Shown here piece by piece: positions 1 to 9,081 of a stretch of 13,427 bases of DNA; the first letter of the stretch is position 1; each line of letters begins with the position of its first letter. The DNA is taken from NCBI GenBank assembly GCA_964405325.1, contig CAYONM010000096.1, forward strand, positions 1-13,427. Reading direction: 5' to 3'. The position numbers and the translations under genes are program-made. This stretch comes from CAYONM01 sp964405325. Its GTDB lineage: Bacteria > Planctomycetota > UBA11346. Below the pieces are notes generated by a model, which ran no database searches, was not told the DNA's origin, and was given only the letters and a program-made list of their open reading frames with translations.

Positions 1-49
1 ATCGACAAAATCTCTGCGCGATCTGCTACCTTTATTTCTTTCCGCACCC

Positions 50-1348
50 TTACCGGATTACCACATCGACCACGTTGCCCGGATGCAGCTCCCCTTGGTG
101 ATTCAGCAGGTCGATGCGGACGTGGGTGGCGCGCTTGAAGTTGTTGTCCAGCAAGCGGAGTAGCGAGGGGACTTGGACCTCCAGACGGCCGGGGGTCAGG
201 CGTCCCTTGAGGCGCGTCTCGGTGTGGCTGGCGTAGATCACAGCTTCGGCATCTTCATCCAAGCGGTCCAGTTGCTCGGTGGGCAGATAGGCGTCGACCC
301 AAATCTCCCCCGTATTAGCGATCGACAGGATCGGGGCGTTGGCGGTGACGATGGCGCCGTCGGAAATCGGGATCTCCAGCACCACGCCTTCTTCTTGCGC
401 ACGGAATTCGGTTGGTCCGGCAATGTTTCCCCAGCGCTCGAATTCCGCTTGCAGGGCTTTGATGCGGGATTTCGACTGCTCGATGGCGGTGAGGATCTCC
501 TGCTTGGATTGCTCGCGACTTTCGCGGGTGTTGCTGCTGATGGTTTCCTGGTAGCGCTGGCTGGCGTTCAGTTGGCTGGCGAGATGTTGGTGATCGGCTT
601 CAAAGTCGGCAACCAACTTGGCCAGATCGGCCTCGGCTTGGGCCAGGGCGGCGCGCTGCTCTTCGGTTTGGACCTGGGCTTGTCTGGCGCTGCTCTCGAT
701 GCGTTTGACATCGGCGCTGGTGGCGGCGTCCAGTCGCTGGAGCAGACGGGCCTGTTCGGCCTGTTCGTTGCGGGAGCGGGTCTCGTCCTGGCGTAACGCC
801 AGATTGGAGCGCAGACTGCGGATCTGGCGCTGTAGAGCGAAACGAGCACTTTCGTGGTTGCGTTTTCGTGTCGCCAAGTTGGTTTCCAGATCAACAATCC
901 GGCCCTTGGTCTGCCGAAGGTCGCGGACCGTCTGCAGGGCTGGCACTGCCTGCAGACGATCCAACCGTTGTCGTAGTTCGACCAGGGCGAGTTCCTCTTG
1001 ACGGATTTGTTCCCGGACCTGCTCCGCCTGATGTTGGGCATCCTCGGAGATCAGGATAAACAGGATCTCATTGGCGTTGACGGTATCACCGGGTTGGACG
1101 TAGATGCCGGAAAGCTTCGAACGCGCTGGTGCGGTGTAACTTTCGATATGACTGGCGACGATGCCCTTGCCGTAGATCCGGGTGCTGCGCCAGATCGAGA
1201 TCAGCACGTAGATCAGGAAGACTGCGGCAATGGCCAACAGGACATAGCGGCCGACGGCGATCTTCTCGATGCCCATCTCGCGCATCTGATCCTGCTGCGG
1301 ATGCAAGCTTTCTTGGCGTTGGTCCGGCCGGCGGAAGGAGACTTTCAT
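50..1348 (-). CDS. HlyD-family periplasmic adaptor (membrane-fusion protein)
   Basis: This 432-residue protein should bridge an inner-membrane exporter or synthase to an outer-membrane channel. It has a short cytoplasmic N-terminus, one membrane segment at about residues 35-52, the first half of a lipoyl/barrel-sandwich domain at about 63-100, and a long charged coiled-coil hairpin at about 103-308 rich in Q, E, R and A. The second lipoyl half follows at about 313-345 (EEGVVLEIPISDGAIV), then a beta-barrel region to the end. This order is typical of HlyD/EmrA-type adaptors, and the hairpin is long. ATG 1348 lacks a clear ribosome site. An in-frame ATG at 1285 (MREMGIEK) has AGGA just upstream and would still keep the membrane segment, so the true start may be there. 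It is the last gene of the minus-strand exopolysaccharide cluster within the window. No ABC or MFS pump is adjacent, so its inner-membrane partner is inferred to be the glycosyltransferase. Bases 1-49 beyond its stop hold nothing recognisable. Confidence 0.9.
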   Translation of the reverse strand: MKVSFRRPDQRQESLHPQQDQMREMGIEKIAVGRYVLLAIAAVFLIYVLISIWRSTRIYGKGIVASHIESYTAPARSKLSGIYVQPGDTVNANEILFILISEDAQHQAEQVREQIRQEELALVELRQRLDRLQAVPALQTVRDLRQTKGRIVDLETNLATRKRNHESARFALQRQIRSLRSNLALRQDETRSRNEQAEQARLLQRLDAATSADVKRIESSARQAQVQTEEQRAALAQAEADLAKLVADFEADHQHLASQLNASQRYQETISSNTRESREQSKQEILTAIEQSKSRIKALQAEFERWGNIAGPTEFRAQEEGVVLEIPISDGAIVTANAPILSIANTGEIWVDAYLPTEQLDRLDEDAEAVIYASHTETRLKGRLTPGRLEVQVPSLLRLLDNNFKRATHVRIDLLNHQGELHPGNVVDVVIR

Positions 1349-1438
1349 GACGATTCAGCCGAGTTGATGCGGGAATAGGTTGATTCGACTGAAGACGGCA
1401 CGCCGAAGGCGGCGCCAGGCAGGTGGTCACGTCGCATT

Positions 1439-1465
1439 AAAAAGGTGATCGTCGACATGGTCACC
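1439..1465 (-). terminator. Probable Rho-independent terminator after the channel-hydrolase gene
   Basis: Read on the minus strand, GGTGA and TCACC form a 5-bp stem around a 12-nt loop that itself contains the palindrome GTCGAC. The stem is followed directly by TTTTT. It starts 11 nt after the TGA of the upstream gene and lies about 90 nt before the HlyD start. The stem is short, so termination may be partial, leaving HlyD as a read-through or separately transcribed gene. Apart from this, the 127-bp gap holds nothing else clear. Confidence 0.5.
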
Positions 1466-1475
1466 GTGGCGTGGC

Positions 1476-4400
1476 TCAGTCCGCCTGGCGGCGGGCATGG
1501 AAGTTGGCCAGGGCGGCACCATCGTGCAATGACAGGCCGGCAAAATCCGGGCGCTCGCGGTGCTGACGGATCAGTTGGTTCATCAGCAGCATCACCCGGT
1601 CGGGTTCAACCATGGCAAGGCTTTCTTCCGGGGCGCCAGCGGTGCCCAGTTCCAGGCCGATTTCCATGGGACCGGGCCAGCGATCGAGCATGTCGGCGGC
1701 GACCGCGCGGACCCAGGCTGGATCGTCGTTGTAGCACATCAGGGTTAGGCCCTGGACGGTGCGGGCCAAGTCGTCGATGACATCACGATTGTCGTTCCGG
1801 AAGAAGACCAGGGGGGCATCGACCCAGAGTGGTAGTTCTGGCGGCAGGGTGTCACGGGCTTGGTGGACCAGCTGCAGGTAGCGCCGATTGCGCTCCAGGC
1901 GAACCGCCTCGTCACGGTGATAGGAGGGATCCAGGTGTGGTTCGATGTCCAATTTGACGCCACGGAGATGGGGTTCCAGAGGGGCAAAGCGGCGATTGAA
2001 GGTGATCAGGGCATCGAGGCATCGCTGATAGTAATGCACGTCATGGCCATCGAGCCATTCCGGCTCGCCCAGTAGGCCCCAGACCTGGATGTCGGCCTGA
2101 TGGCAGCGGCTGAGAAACAGTGCCAGGCGTTCGGACAAATAGGGGTCTGTAAGGGTGTCGGCTTTGCCGTCCAGATAACAGTAGACCCGATCGATGTGGT
2201 AGCTGGTGGCCAAATCCAGGAAATCGTCGATAGCCTGATTATCAACGATGATGGAGCGGCTCTGCCAGAGCCATAGCGAGGGGCTTTCCTTATCCACTCG
2301 GATGCTGTCGAAACGGGCCAGGCGGTGCTGCAGGGCATCCATGCTGCCGACCGTGCGCCAGAGCTTGGTGTAGGTGGTGCCCAGGCTGGCTTCGGAATCG
2401 AGGGTTCGGGCCAGCTGATGGTAGTAGTTTTCGCGTTCGCCGACGAGGCCGCTGTTGTTGGCCTGATAGTCGGTTTCGACCAGGGGATATTGTTGGTACA
2501 GCCGCGCCAGACGGACCTGCTCCAGACTCCAGGCCAGTTGGCGGTGTTCAGATCGCCAACGACGTTGCGTATCCTGGAAATCCACCAGGGCGGTGGCGAC
2601 ATCAGCACCAATGGCTTCAGCGCGTTCCTGCTCGCCCAGATGCAAGGCTTGCAGCATGGCATCCCAGTGCCGCTGATGCAGCTCGCGGTCGGCCAGGTAG
2701 GCCATGGGCATCTCACCCTGCAGCCGGGTGGTGATGTAGTCTTCCAGCGGATCACCCTGCTCGCTGGTCACGCCGTAGTCGGCGCTGGCGCGTAGGCTCG
2801 GAGCGTAACGCGAGCCGGCTTTGCGCTGGAAAAAGGCTTCGGCGAGCAATTCGCGCGCGGCTTGCAAACGGGGGTTGTTGACCACTGCCAGACGATTGAG
2901 GGCCGGCAGTTCCAGGGTGCCGATAGCGCCCAGCTGGTAGTGCCGGCGATCCAGTTCCAAGGGAAAAGCATCGGGCAGGGCACACAGACGACGAAGCGTG
3001 CTTAACTGGTAGGTCAGGTGCTCGCGATGCTGCTGCAGGTCCTGTTCCGCTTGTGTCTGCGCCTGAGCGGCCTGGTCGCGTTCGGTTTGCAGGGCCAGGC
3101 CGGCCTGATGGCGGATGTCGACATCGCGCAGGCGGGTTTGGGCCAGGGTCAGCAGGGCTTCGTCGACCCTGAGCAACTCTTGGTAGTAACGAGCCTGGAA
3201 CCAACAGATGATGGTTTCCGCCTGACGCCGGATCAGCTCGTCGGCCAGGGCGTCGCGGGCGATGCGGGCACGGACACTACCAGCTTCCGACAGGGCCAGG
3301 TTGCGCGGAATCGCCAGCAGGTCCTGGACGATGCCGAACAGGCCACGGGTCAGGCCGACGGCCAGGACATCGCCGGTGATCAGATCGGGTGAGTCGGTGA
3401 AAATGCCGGCGGCTGGCGTATAGCCCAGGCCGAAGCTGAGGGAGGGGCGATTTGCCAGGCGGAGTTGTCGGGCTTCCACCAGGGCGGCCGCCAGCAGGGC
3501 CCGGTGCCGGTTGACCGAGACGTTATGGGCCCCGACCAGGGCCAGGAGGGTGTCGAGGTCGTAGCGTTCTGGTAGTTGCAGGACGGTGGGGACGATGATG
3601 CCGTCTTCCACCAGGCAGGCCAAGAGCGCATCGGGATTGCCGGCACCGGGACGGGGATCGTCGTCGGCTGGTACCCAGGTGCCGGCAGCGACATCTACGC
3701 GCCAGAAGCGGTAATGACCGGTCCGGTCGTTGGCCACCAGCAGGGTGCCGGCTTCGCTGCGCCGCAACGCACGGCAATCGCTGCCGGGTTCGGACAGCAT
3801 CACCACCTCGCCGCCGGCACAGGGGACCATGGCCAGCTGGCGTTGTCGGGGGCGACTTTCGGTGGCAGGGGTCTCGCTCAGGAAGGCGACCTGGCCAAGG
3901 CTGGGCAGATGTACCGGCAGCAGGTTGTTGCCGGGTCGTTCGGTCAGCCGGGTCTCGTTGCGAAACTGCAGGCCCTGATCCGGGTCGAGGGCGAAGGTGA
4001 AGCGGAACACATCCAGTTGGTTCTGGGTCCAACTGGGCTTGTGCGCGACGCCGACCGCGCGGTACAACTCGATGCCGGTGCCGGCGGCGGCGCGGACCGG
4101 ATCCAGGCGATGCAGCTGCACGGTGCTGGGATCGAAGACGTAGATCTTCCAGCCCTTGTCCACCGAGCCGATGCGCAGAAATACTGCCACGTCCTGGCGG
4201 CGCAGCAGGCCTTCGTGGAGCGGTTTGTCGATGATCTCGGCACCAGCGGCGGTGAGTCGGAAGCACTGGCTCTGCACGTCGGCCCGCGGCAGGACTTCAG
4301 CCAGTAGTCGTTGCCCGGCCCAGAGGGGCGCGTGCAGGTCTTCATGGCTGGCGATGACTTCCGTTTGCTGGTCGATTTCCTGCTGGTGCGCCGGGAAATC

Positions 4401-4526
4401 TTTGCGCGCACAACCGGTGGGCCAGAGCAACGCGAGGGCGCAGCTCCAGGCCATCAGACCCGGGCCCCAAACAGAGGGCCTCTGCCAAGCATGGAAAGCA
4501 CGCATATGGCAAAGAGTAGCAATCAT
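1476..4526 (-). CDS. TolC-like outer-membrane lipoprotein fused to a glycoside-hydrolase-like TIM barrel
   Basis: This protein has 1016 residues (numbering from ATG 4526), about twice the length of a normal TolC. A hydrophobic stretch ends in WPTGC (Cys39), a probable lipobox with an unusual Pro at -3. Residues 60-295 are beta-rich and resemble propeller blades (for example QVAFLSETP, RTGHYRFWRVDV), but the family is uncertain. Residues about 315-735 resemble an outer-membrane efflux protein: two similar halves with long helices (ARQLRLANRPSLSFGLGY; AGSRYAPSLRASADYG). Residues about 745-1010 look like a (beta/alpha)8 hydrolase barrel with alternating strands such as RVYCYLD, QVWGLLGE, GVKLDIEPH, LPLWVDAP, GLTLMCYNDD and FAGLSLHDG. 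D860 and E862 in LDIEP are candidate acidic catalytic residues. The likely role is an exit channel for a polysaccharide with built-in trimming. The start is uncertain: ATG 4505 is also possible and neither has a strong ribosome site. It lies 37 bp after the regulator gene. Confidence 0.8.
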   Translation of the reverse strand: MIATLCHMRAFHAWQRPSVWGPGLMAWSCALALLWPTGCARKDFPAHQQEIDQQTEVIASHEDLHAPLWAGQRLLAEVLPRADVQSQCFRLTAAGAEIIDKPLHEGLLRRQDVAVFLRIGSVDKGWKIYVFDPSTVQLHRLDPVRAAAGTGIELYRAVGVAHKPSWTQNQLDVFRFTFALDPDQGLQFRNETRLTERPGNNLLPVHLPSLGQVAFLSETPATESRPRQRQLAMVPCAGGEVVMLSEPGSDCRALRRSEAGTLLVANDRTGHYRFWRVDVAAGTWVPADDDPRPGAGNPDALLACLVEDGIIVPTVLQLPERYDLDTLLALVGAHNVSVNRHRALLAAALVEARQLRLANRPSLSFGLGYTPAAGIFTDSPDLITGDVLAVGLTRGLFGIVQDLLAIPRNLALSEAGSVRARIARDALADELIRRQAETIICWFQARYYQELLRVDEALLTLAQTRLRDVDIRHQAGLALQTERDQAAQAQTQAEQDLQQHREHLTYQLSTLRRLCALPDAFPLELDRRHYQLGAIGTLELPALNRLAVVNNPRLQAARELLAEAFFQRKAGSRYAPSLRASADYGVTSEQGDPLEDYITTRLQGEMPMAYLADRELHQRHWDAMLQALHLGEQERAEAIGADVATALVDFQDTQRRWRSEHRQLAWSLEQVRLARLYQQYPLVETDYQANNSGLVGERENYYHQLARTLDSEASLGTTYTKLWRTVGSMDALQHRLARFDSIRVDKESPSLWLWQSRSIIVDNQAIDDFLDLATSYHIDRVYCYLDGKADTLTDPYLSERLALFLSRCHQADIQVWGLLGEPEWLDGHDVHYYQRCLDALITFNRRFAPLEPHLRGVKLDIEPHLDPSYHRDEAVRLERNRRYLQLVHQARDTLPPELPLWVDAPLVFFRNDNRDVIDDLARTVQGLTLMCYNDDPAWVRAVAADMLDRWPGPMEIGLELGTAGAPEESLAMVEPDRVMLLMNQLIRQHRERPDFAGLSLHDGAALANFHARRQAD

Positions 4527-4563
4527 CCTGCCGTCTGGCAACCTCGGGGCGTGGTATCGGTAG

Positions 4564-6081
4564 CTATTCCGGCATGAAGTCCTCGGCAGCGATATCGGCG
4601 ATGTAGTCGTGCACGCGCAGGGCGCTGGCGATCAGCTGATCCGCTTCCGAGTTCTCTTCAGAAATGGTTTCCGCCGAGCAGGAGACGCGTGCCTGCTTCA
4701 GATCCATCGGCAGGTTTACATCGGCACAGCGTTCTTCCATGCGCCTGGCCACCACCCAGGCACCTTCTAAGGGGGTGCCGGGAAGCAGGACGGCAAGCAG
4801 GTTGTTGTCCCAGACGCAGGTCATGTCCAGGGTGCGTAGTTGGCTACTGATGCCGGCGAACAGGAGTTGGACATAGCGTGGCAGTTCCTCGCCCAGATCC
4901 TGCTGCAAGTGCTCCAGTTCATTGAGTCGTACCAGGACCAGGGAGCAGGCGGTCTTGTAGCGTTGCCAGCGGACGATTTCCCGCCGAAGTTCGTACAGGA
5001 ACAGCTGTCGCGAATGCAGGCCATCCTGCGAGCGCAGCAAGGCGCCCAGGTCAATGGCATTGACGCTGCCGGACTTGGCCACTTCTTCGGCATAGGCGGT
5101 CAGGCGATAGCCGTGGATCACCCGTTCGTCGGTTTCCGCCGGTTCGGCACAGGTCTGGCAGTGCATGCATTCCACCTCCACCCGGGGATCGGCAAAGATG
5201 TAATCGCAGGCGTTGCAGCGGAATTTCATGGCCGGTTTGTCGTAATCCAGGCCGATGTGGCGCAGGACCCGACTGCATTTGGGGCAGACCAACTGCCCTT
5301 CCTGTTGATAATTCGCCAGGCTATCCATGTGACCGCAAGGGAAGTGGTGGATGATGGTTTCCGAGAGATAGTCGATAGCGTGGCAGCTGGGACATTGCTC
5401 TCGGTAATTCAGACGATGCGAGCCGCAGGTCTGGCAGCAGCGGATCCGGTTGCGGATCTGTCGGTTCAGAATTTCCAGCGAAACCAGATGTTCGAGGATG
5501 TCCTTGGGGTCGGTATTCAGGCCAAAAAATTCCTTGGCCACCGGATAGGTCACCGCGTCGTGCGGGTCCTCCTGATAGGTGGGTTCCAGGGTCTTGTTCA
5601 ATTCTGGGGTTTCCAGTAGGTGGCGGACGAAGTCCACCAGTTCCAGTTCCTGAATGTCCTGGCGTTGTCGTAGGAACAGGTTGCACAGCAGCAGCTCAAG
5701 ACGAGCGCATAGCATGTTGTCGGTGAAGGGGCGGGTCAGCAGGCTGTCGATGCGGTTGCGCAGTTTCCAGTTGGGGGGTAGGGACCGTTGTCGTTCGGAG
5801 ATGATCATCAGCCCGCGCGTGCGGTCTTGTAGCAGGGCATTGTTGGCGATGAACAGGTTGGCGTCTCGGCTGGACAGATAGAACACCGCCAGATCCCAGG
5901 TGCCGCTGCCAAAATCCACCTCCCAGCTTCGGTGGAGCACCAGTTCCTCGGTGATGATGTCCAGTTGCAGGTCTTCACCGGCACGCTTGAGGCCGGTGAT
6001 GGTGCGCGGGATGGCGGTGGCCACCTCGTTGCATTCGCGTTCGTCGCCGATGATCAGGACGCTGGCGCTTTGACTGGCCAT
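4564..6081 (-). CDS. Pseudo-receiver / zinc-ribbon (TackOD1-like) / degenerate GGDEF signalling protein
   Basis: This 505-residue cytoplasmic protein has three parts. Residues about 6-135 have a receiver-like fold (SVLIIGDE, WDLAVFYLS, LLTRPFT), but the phospho-acceptor position is Tyr68 and the usual KPF is RPF, so phosphorylation is unlikely. Residues about 205-315 carry many cysteines: CCQTC 215-219, CPSC 230-233, CGH 249-251, CPKC 266-269, CNAC 289-292 and CMHCQTC 305-311. This resembles the TackOD1 zinc-ribbon output domain known from REC and GGDEF fusions; the assignment is from memory. Residues about 345-500 have a GGDEF-type fold where the signature reads DNNLL (425-429), so cyclase activity is not expected. 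RTLD (416-419) sits exactly five residues before it, as the c-di-GMP inhibitory site does in active cyclases. ATG 6081 is chosen over upstream TTG 6126 because it leads into the domain and has GGGAG upstream. Its position between synthase and export genes suggests control of exopolysaccharide production. Confidence 0.85.
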   Translation of the reverse strand: MASQSASVLIIGDERECNEVATAIPRTITGLKRAGEDLQLDIITEELVLHRSWEVDFGSGTWDLAVFYLSSRDANLFIANNALLQDRTRGLMIISERQRSLPPNWKLRNRIDSLLTRPFTDNMLCARLELLLCNLFLRQRQDIQELELVDFVRHLLETPELNKTLEPTYQEDPHDAVTYPVAKEFFGLNTDPKDILEHLVSLEILNRQIRNRIRCCQTCGSHRLNYREQCPSCHAIDYLSETIIHHFPCGHMDSLANYQQEGQLVCPKCSRVLRHIGLDYDKPAMKFRCNACDYIFADPRVEVECMHCQTCAEPAETDERVIHGYRLTAYAEEVAKSGSVNAIDLGALLRSQDGLHSRQLFLYELRREIVRWQRYKTACSLVLVRLNELEHLQQDLGEELPRYVQLLFAGISSQLRTLDMTCVWDNNLLAVLLPGTPLEGAWVVARRMEERCADVNLPMDLKQARVSCSAETISEENSEADQLIASALRVHDYIADIAAEDFMPE

Positions 6082-6113
6082 GGATGCACTGCTCCCTGTT
6101 GCTGTTTCCTTGA

Positions 6114-6170
6114 GAACCTGAGCCAACGAAAACTTCGCCTAGAAGAGGTTGTTTTCGCTGGCTCAGGTTC
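6114..6170. repeat. Long inverted repeat between glycosyltransferase and regulator genes
   Basis: Two 20-nt arms, 6114-6133 and 6151-6170, are complementary at 19 of 20 positions and separated by a 17-nt spacer. The arms contain CCTGAGCCA/TGGCTCAGG and CGAAAAC/GTTTTCG. No T-run follows on either strand, so it does not look like a simple terminator. It lies in the 136-bp gap after the glycosyltransferase stop (6218) and ends 33 nt before the ATG of the regulator (6081). In a shared minus-strand transcript it would form a strong hairpin. Confidence 0.8.
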
Positions 6171-6217
6171 CGGGCTGGTAGAAGAAAGAACGAAAGCCGG
6201 GTGGCGCCCGATTTATT

Positions 6218-7540
6218 TTACCAGCGCGGGGTATTGCGCCAAGCCGACTGTGGCAAAAAAGGTTCTTCGTAGTTGACACGGAATATTTCGATGGTGGTGG
6301 CATAGATGCGAATCAATCGGAATATCTCCTTGTAGAATGGCAATAAGGGTGCCATCCAAAGGAGCGGCCATTCGTCGCGGCGTCGTTCCGACAGGTAGAT
6401 GGCAGCCGATACCGAGCCGATTGCCAGTATGGTGTTGGCGATGTAGGTGGTGACCAGTACCAGGATCAGCAGTGGGATGGAATACCAGAGCATGTACAGC
6501 AGATACACCAGGAAGGCATAGGCGGCCAGGATGGAGAAAACGAATTCGATCGACATTTCGACAGCAGCTTTCGGATCGAATCGCTTTAGATTCATCAGGT
6601 CGAGGTGCTTGCGGTAAAAGGTGCGGAAGGTGCCTTTGTCCCAGCGGATGCGTTGCTTGACCAGAGTGATGAAGCGGGTGGGGGCGTTGGTCATGGCCAA
6701 GCCCTGCGGTGCGAAGGCGACTTTCCAGCCGCCCTTGCGTGCCTTCAACGACAAGTCGGTGTCTTCGGCCAGTTCCGGGTCCCAGCCGCCGAATTGCATG
6801 ATTGCTTCACGCCGGAAGGCGCCCAGGGCACCGGAAGCCATCATGTTGGCGCGGAACAGATGCAGCCAGGATTTCCAGAGCCCGATGGAGAGCATGTATT
6901 CCACGCCCTGCATGGCGGTCCAGTAATTGACAGCGAAGTTGCGGACTTTCAGGTTGCCGGCCACGACGCCGACTGATTTGTCGTAGAACGGGCCGATCAT
7001 GTTGGTGATCAGGTCGCGGTCGAAGGACGTGTCTGCGTCAACAGAGAGGATGAAGTCGCCGCTGGAGCAGTGTAGTGCCAGATTGGATGCGGAGGCGCGG
7101 CCGGTGCGACCGGTGGCTTCGGTGTTTTTCCACAGTTTGATCAGGCCCTTGTCGGCATAGGGCTTGGCTCTTTGGTACATACGGTCTTCGGAATTGTCGT
7201 CGACGACGATGATTTCCAGATTCGGATACTCCAGCTCCAGGAGGGATTCGATCACCTTGTCCATGATCTCTTCCTCATTGTAGCCGGCGATCAGGGCACT
7301 GACCTTGGGTTTGGTCGCGATGAAGGCCTTTCGTTTGGCCTGATCATCCGGCATTCGTCGGAGGTAGTGCAGCAGGCTGAGGACGATGGCGGGGACCGAG
7401 AAACGTGGAATGTCAAGCAGCAGCAGGGGTAGGAAGAACAGACACCAGTCCCAGGTGGAACGGAATTGGATCTCCTGCTCCCAGTAGAGCAGGGCGGCGT
7501 CCAGCCAGAGCTGCAGTTGGTCGAGGAACTCGGCAATCAC
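6218..7540 (-). CDS. Processive family-2 glycosyltransferase, membrane polysaccharide synthase
   Basis: This 440-residue integral membrane protein resembles PgaC, hyaluronan or cellulose-type synthases without a PilZ domain. A hydrophobic segment at about 31-60 precedes the catalytic domain. All key motifs are visible: the nucleotide-binding DD at 114-115 (VVDDNSED), DAD at 168-170, the catalytic-base segment EDTD at 259-262, and QRIRW at 296-300, the QxxRW signature of processive enzymes. Several membrane segments follow at about 328-405. It should use a UDP-sugar in the cytoplasm and extrude the chain; the sugar cannot be read from sequence. The only start in frame after a stop codon is GTG 7540, without an evident Shine-Dalgarno site, and any internal start would lose the first membrane segment. 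It follows ahcY by 110 bp and is the first gene of the exopolysaccharide cluster. Because it lacks PilZ, control probably falls to the neighbouring signalling protein. Confidence 0.92.
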   Translation of the reverse strand: MIAEFLDQLQLWLDAALLYWEQEIQFRSTWDWCLFFLPLLLLDIPRFSVPAIVLSLLHYLRRMPDDQAKRKAFIATKPKVSALIAGYNEEEIMDKVIESLLELEYPNLEIIVVDDNSEDRMYQRAKPYADKGLIKLWKNTEATGRTGRASASNLALHCSSGDFILSVDADTSFDRDLITNMIGPFYDKSVGVVAGNLKVRNFAVNYWTAMQGVEYMLSIGLWKSWLHLFRANMMASGALGAFRREAIMQFGGWDPELAEDTDLSLKARKGGWKVAFAPQGLAMTNAPTRFITLVKQRIRWDKGTFRTFYRKHLDLMNLKRFDPKAAVEMSIEFVFSILAAYAFLVYLLYMLWYSIPLLILVLVTTYIANTILAIGSVSAAIYLSERRRDEWPLLWMAPLLPFYKEIFRLIRIYATTIEIFRVNYEEPFLPQSAWRNTPRW

Positions 7541-7597
7541 ACGACGAGTCTAGGCGGTGTGTGGCGGGAAGAAACCCTGGCGATGCGGGAAACGATA

Positions 7598-7635
7598 CCA
7601 ACAGGCTCCTCGCGTGAGGGGCCTGTTGGCTTTTT
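7598..7635. terminator. Strong stem-loop after ahcY
   Basis: CCAACAGGC, one T/G position, then CCTC pair with GAGG, G, GCCTGTTGG around the loop GCGT, giving a 14-position stem. The hairpin lies 21 nt beyond the ahcY stop, which fits termination of the minus-strand ahcY transcript. However, the clean T-run (CTTTTTGG, 7630-7637) follows it on the plus strand, and the odd base pair is G-U only in plus-strand RNA. On the minus strand the hairpin is followed by TATCGTTTCCC, a poor U-tract. It may be two-way or an antisense-direction terminator. Confidence 0.75.
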
Positions 7636-7650
7636 GGTGTGCGTGGATGT

Positions 7651-9072
<1,422 letters not shown>

Positions 9073-9081
9073 GCTGATGTC

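Noticed and set aside
4564..6081. Active diguanylate cyclase.
   Set aside because: The GGDEF signature is DNNLL, which lacks the glycines and acidic residues needed for GTP and metal binding.
6082..6126. TTG start at 6126 for the signalling protein.
   Set aside because: It would place translation inside the inverted repeat and add 15 non-domain residues. ATG 6081 has a purine-rich site and leads directly into the receiver-like strand.
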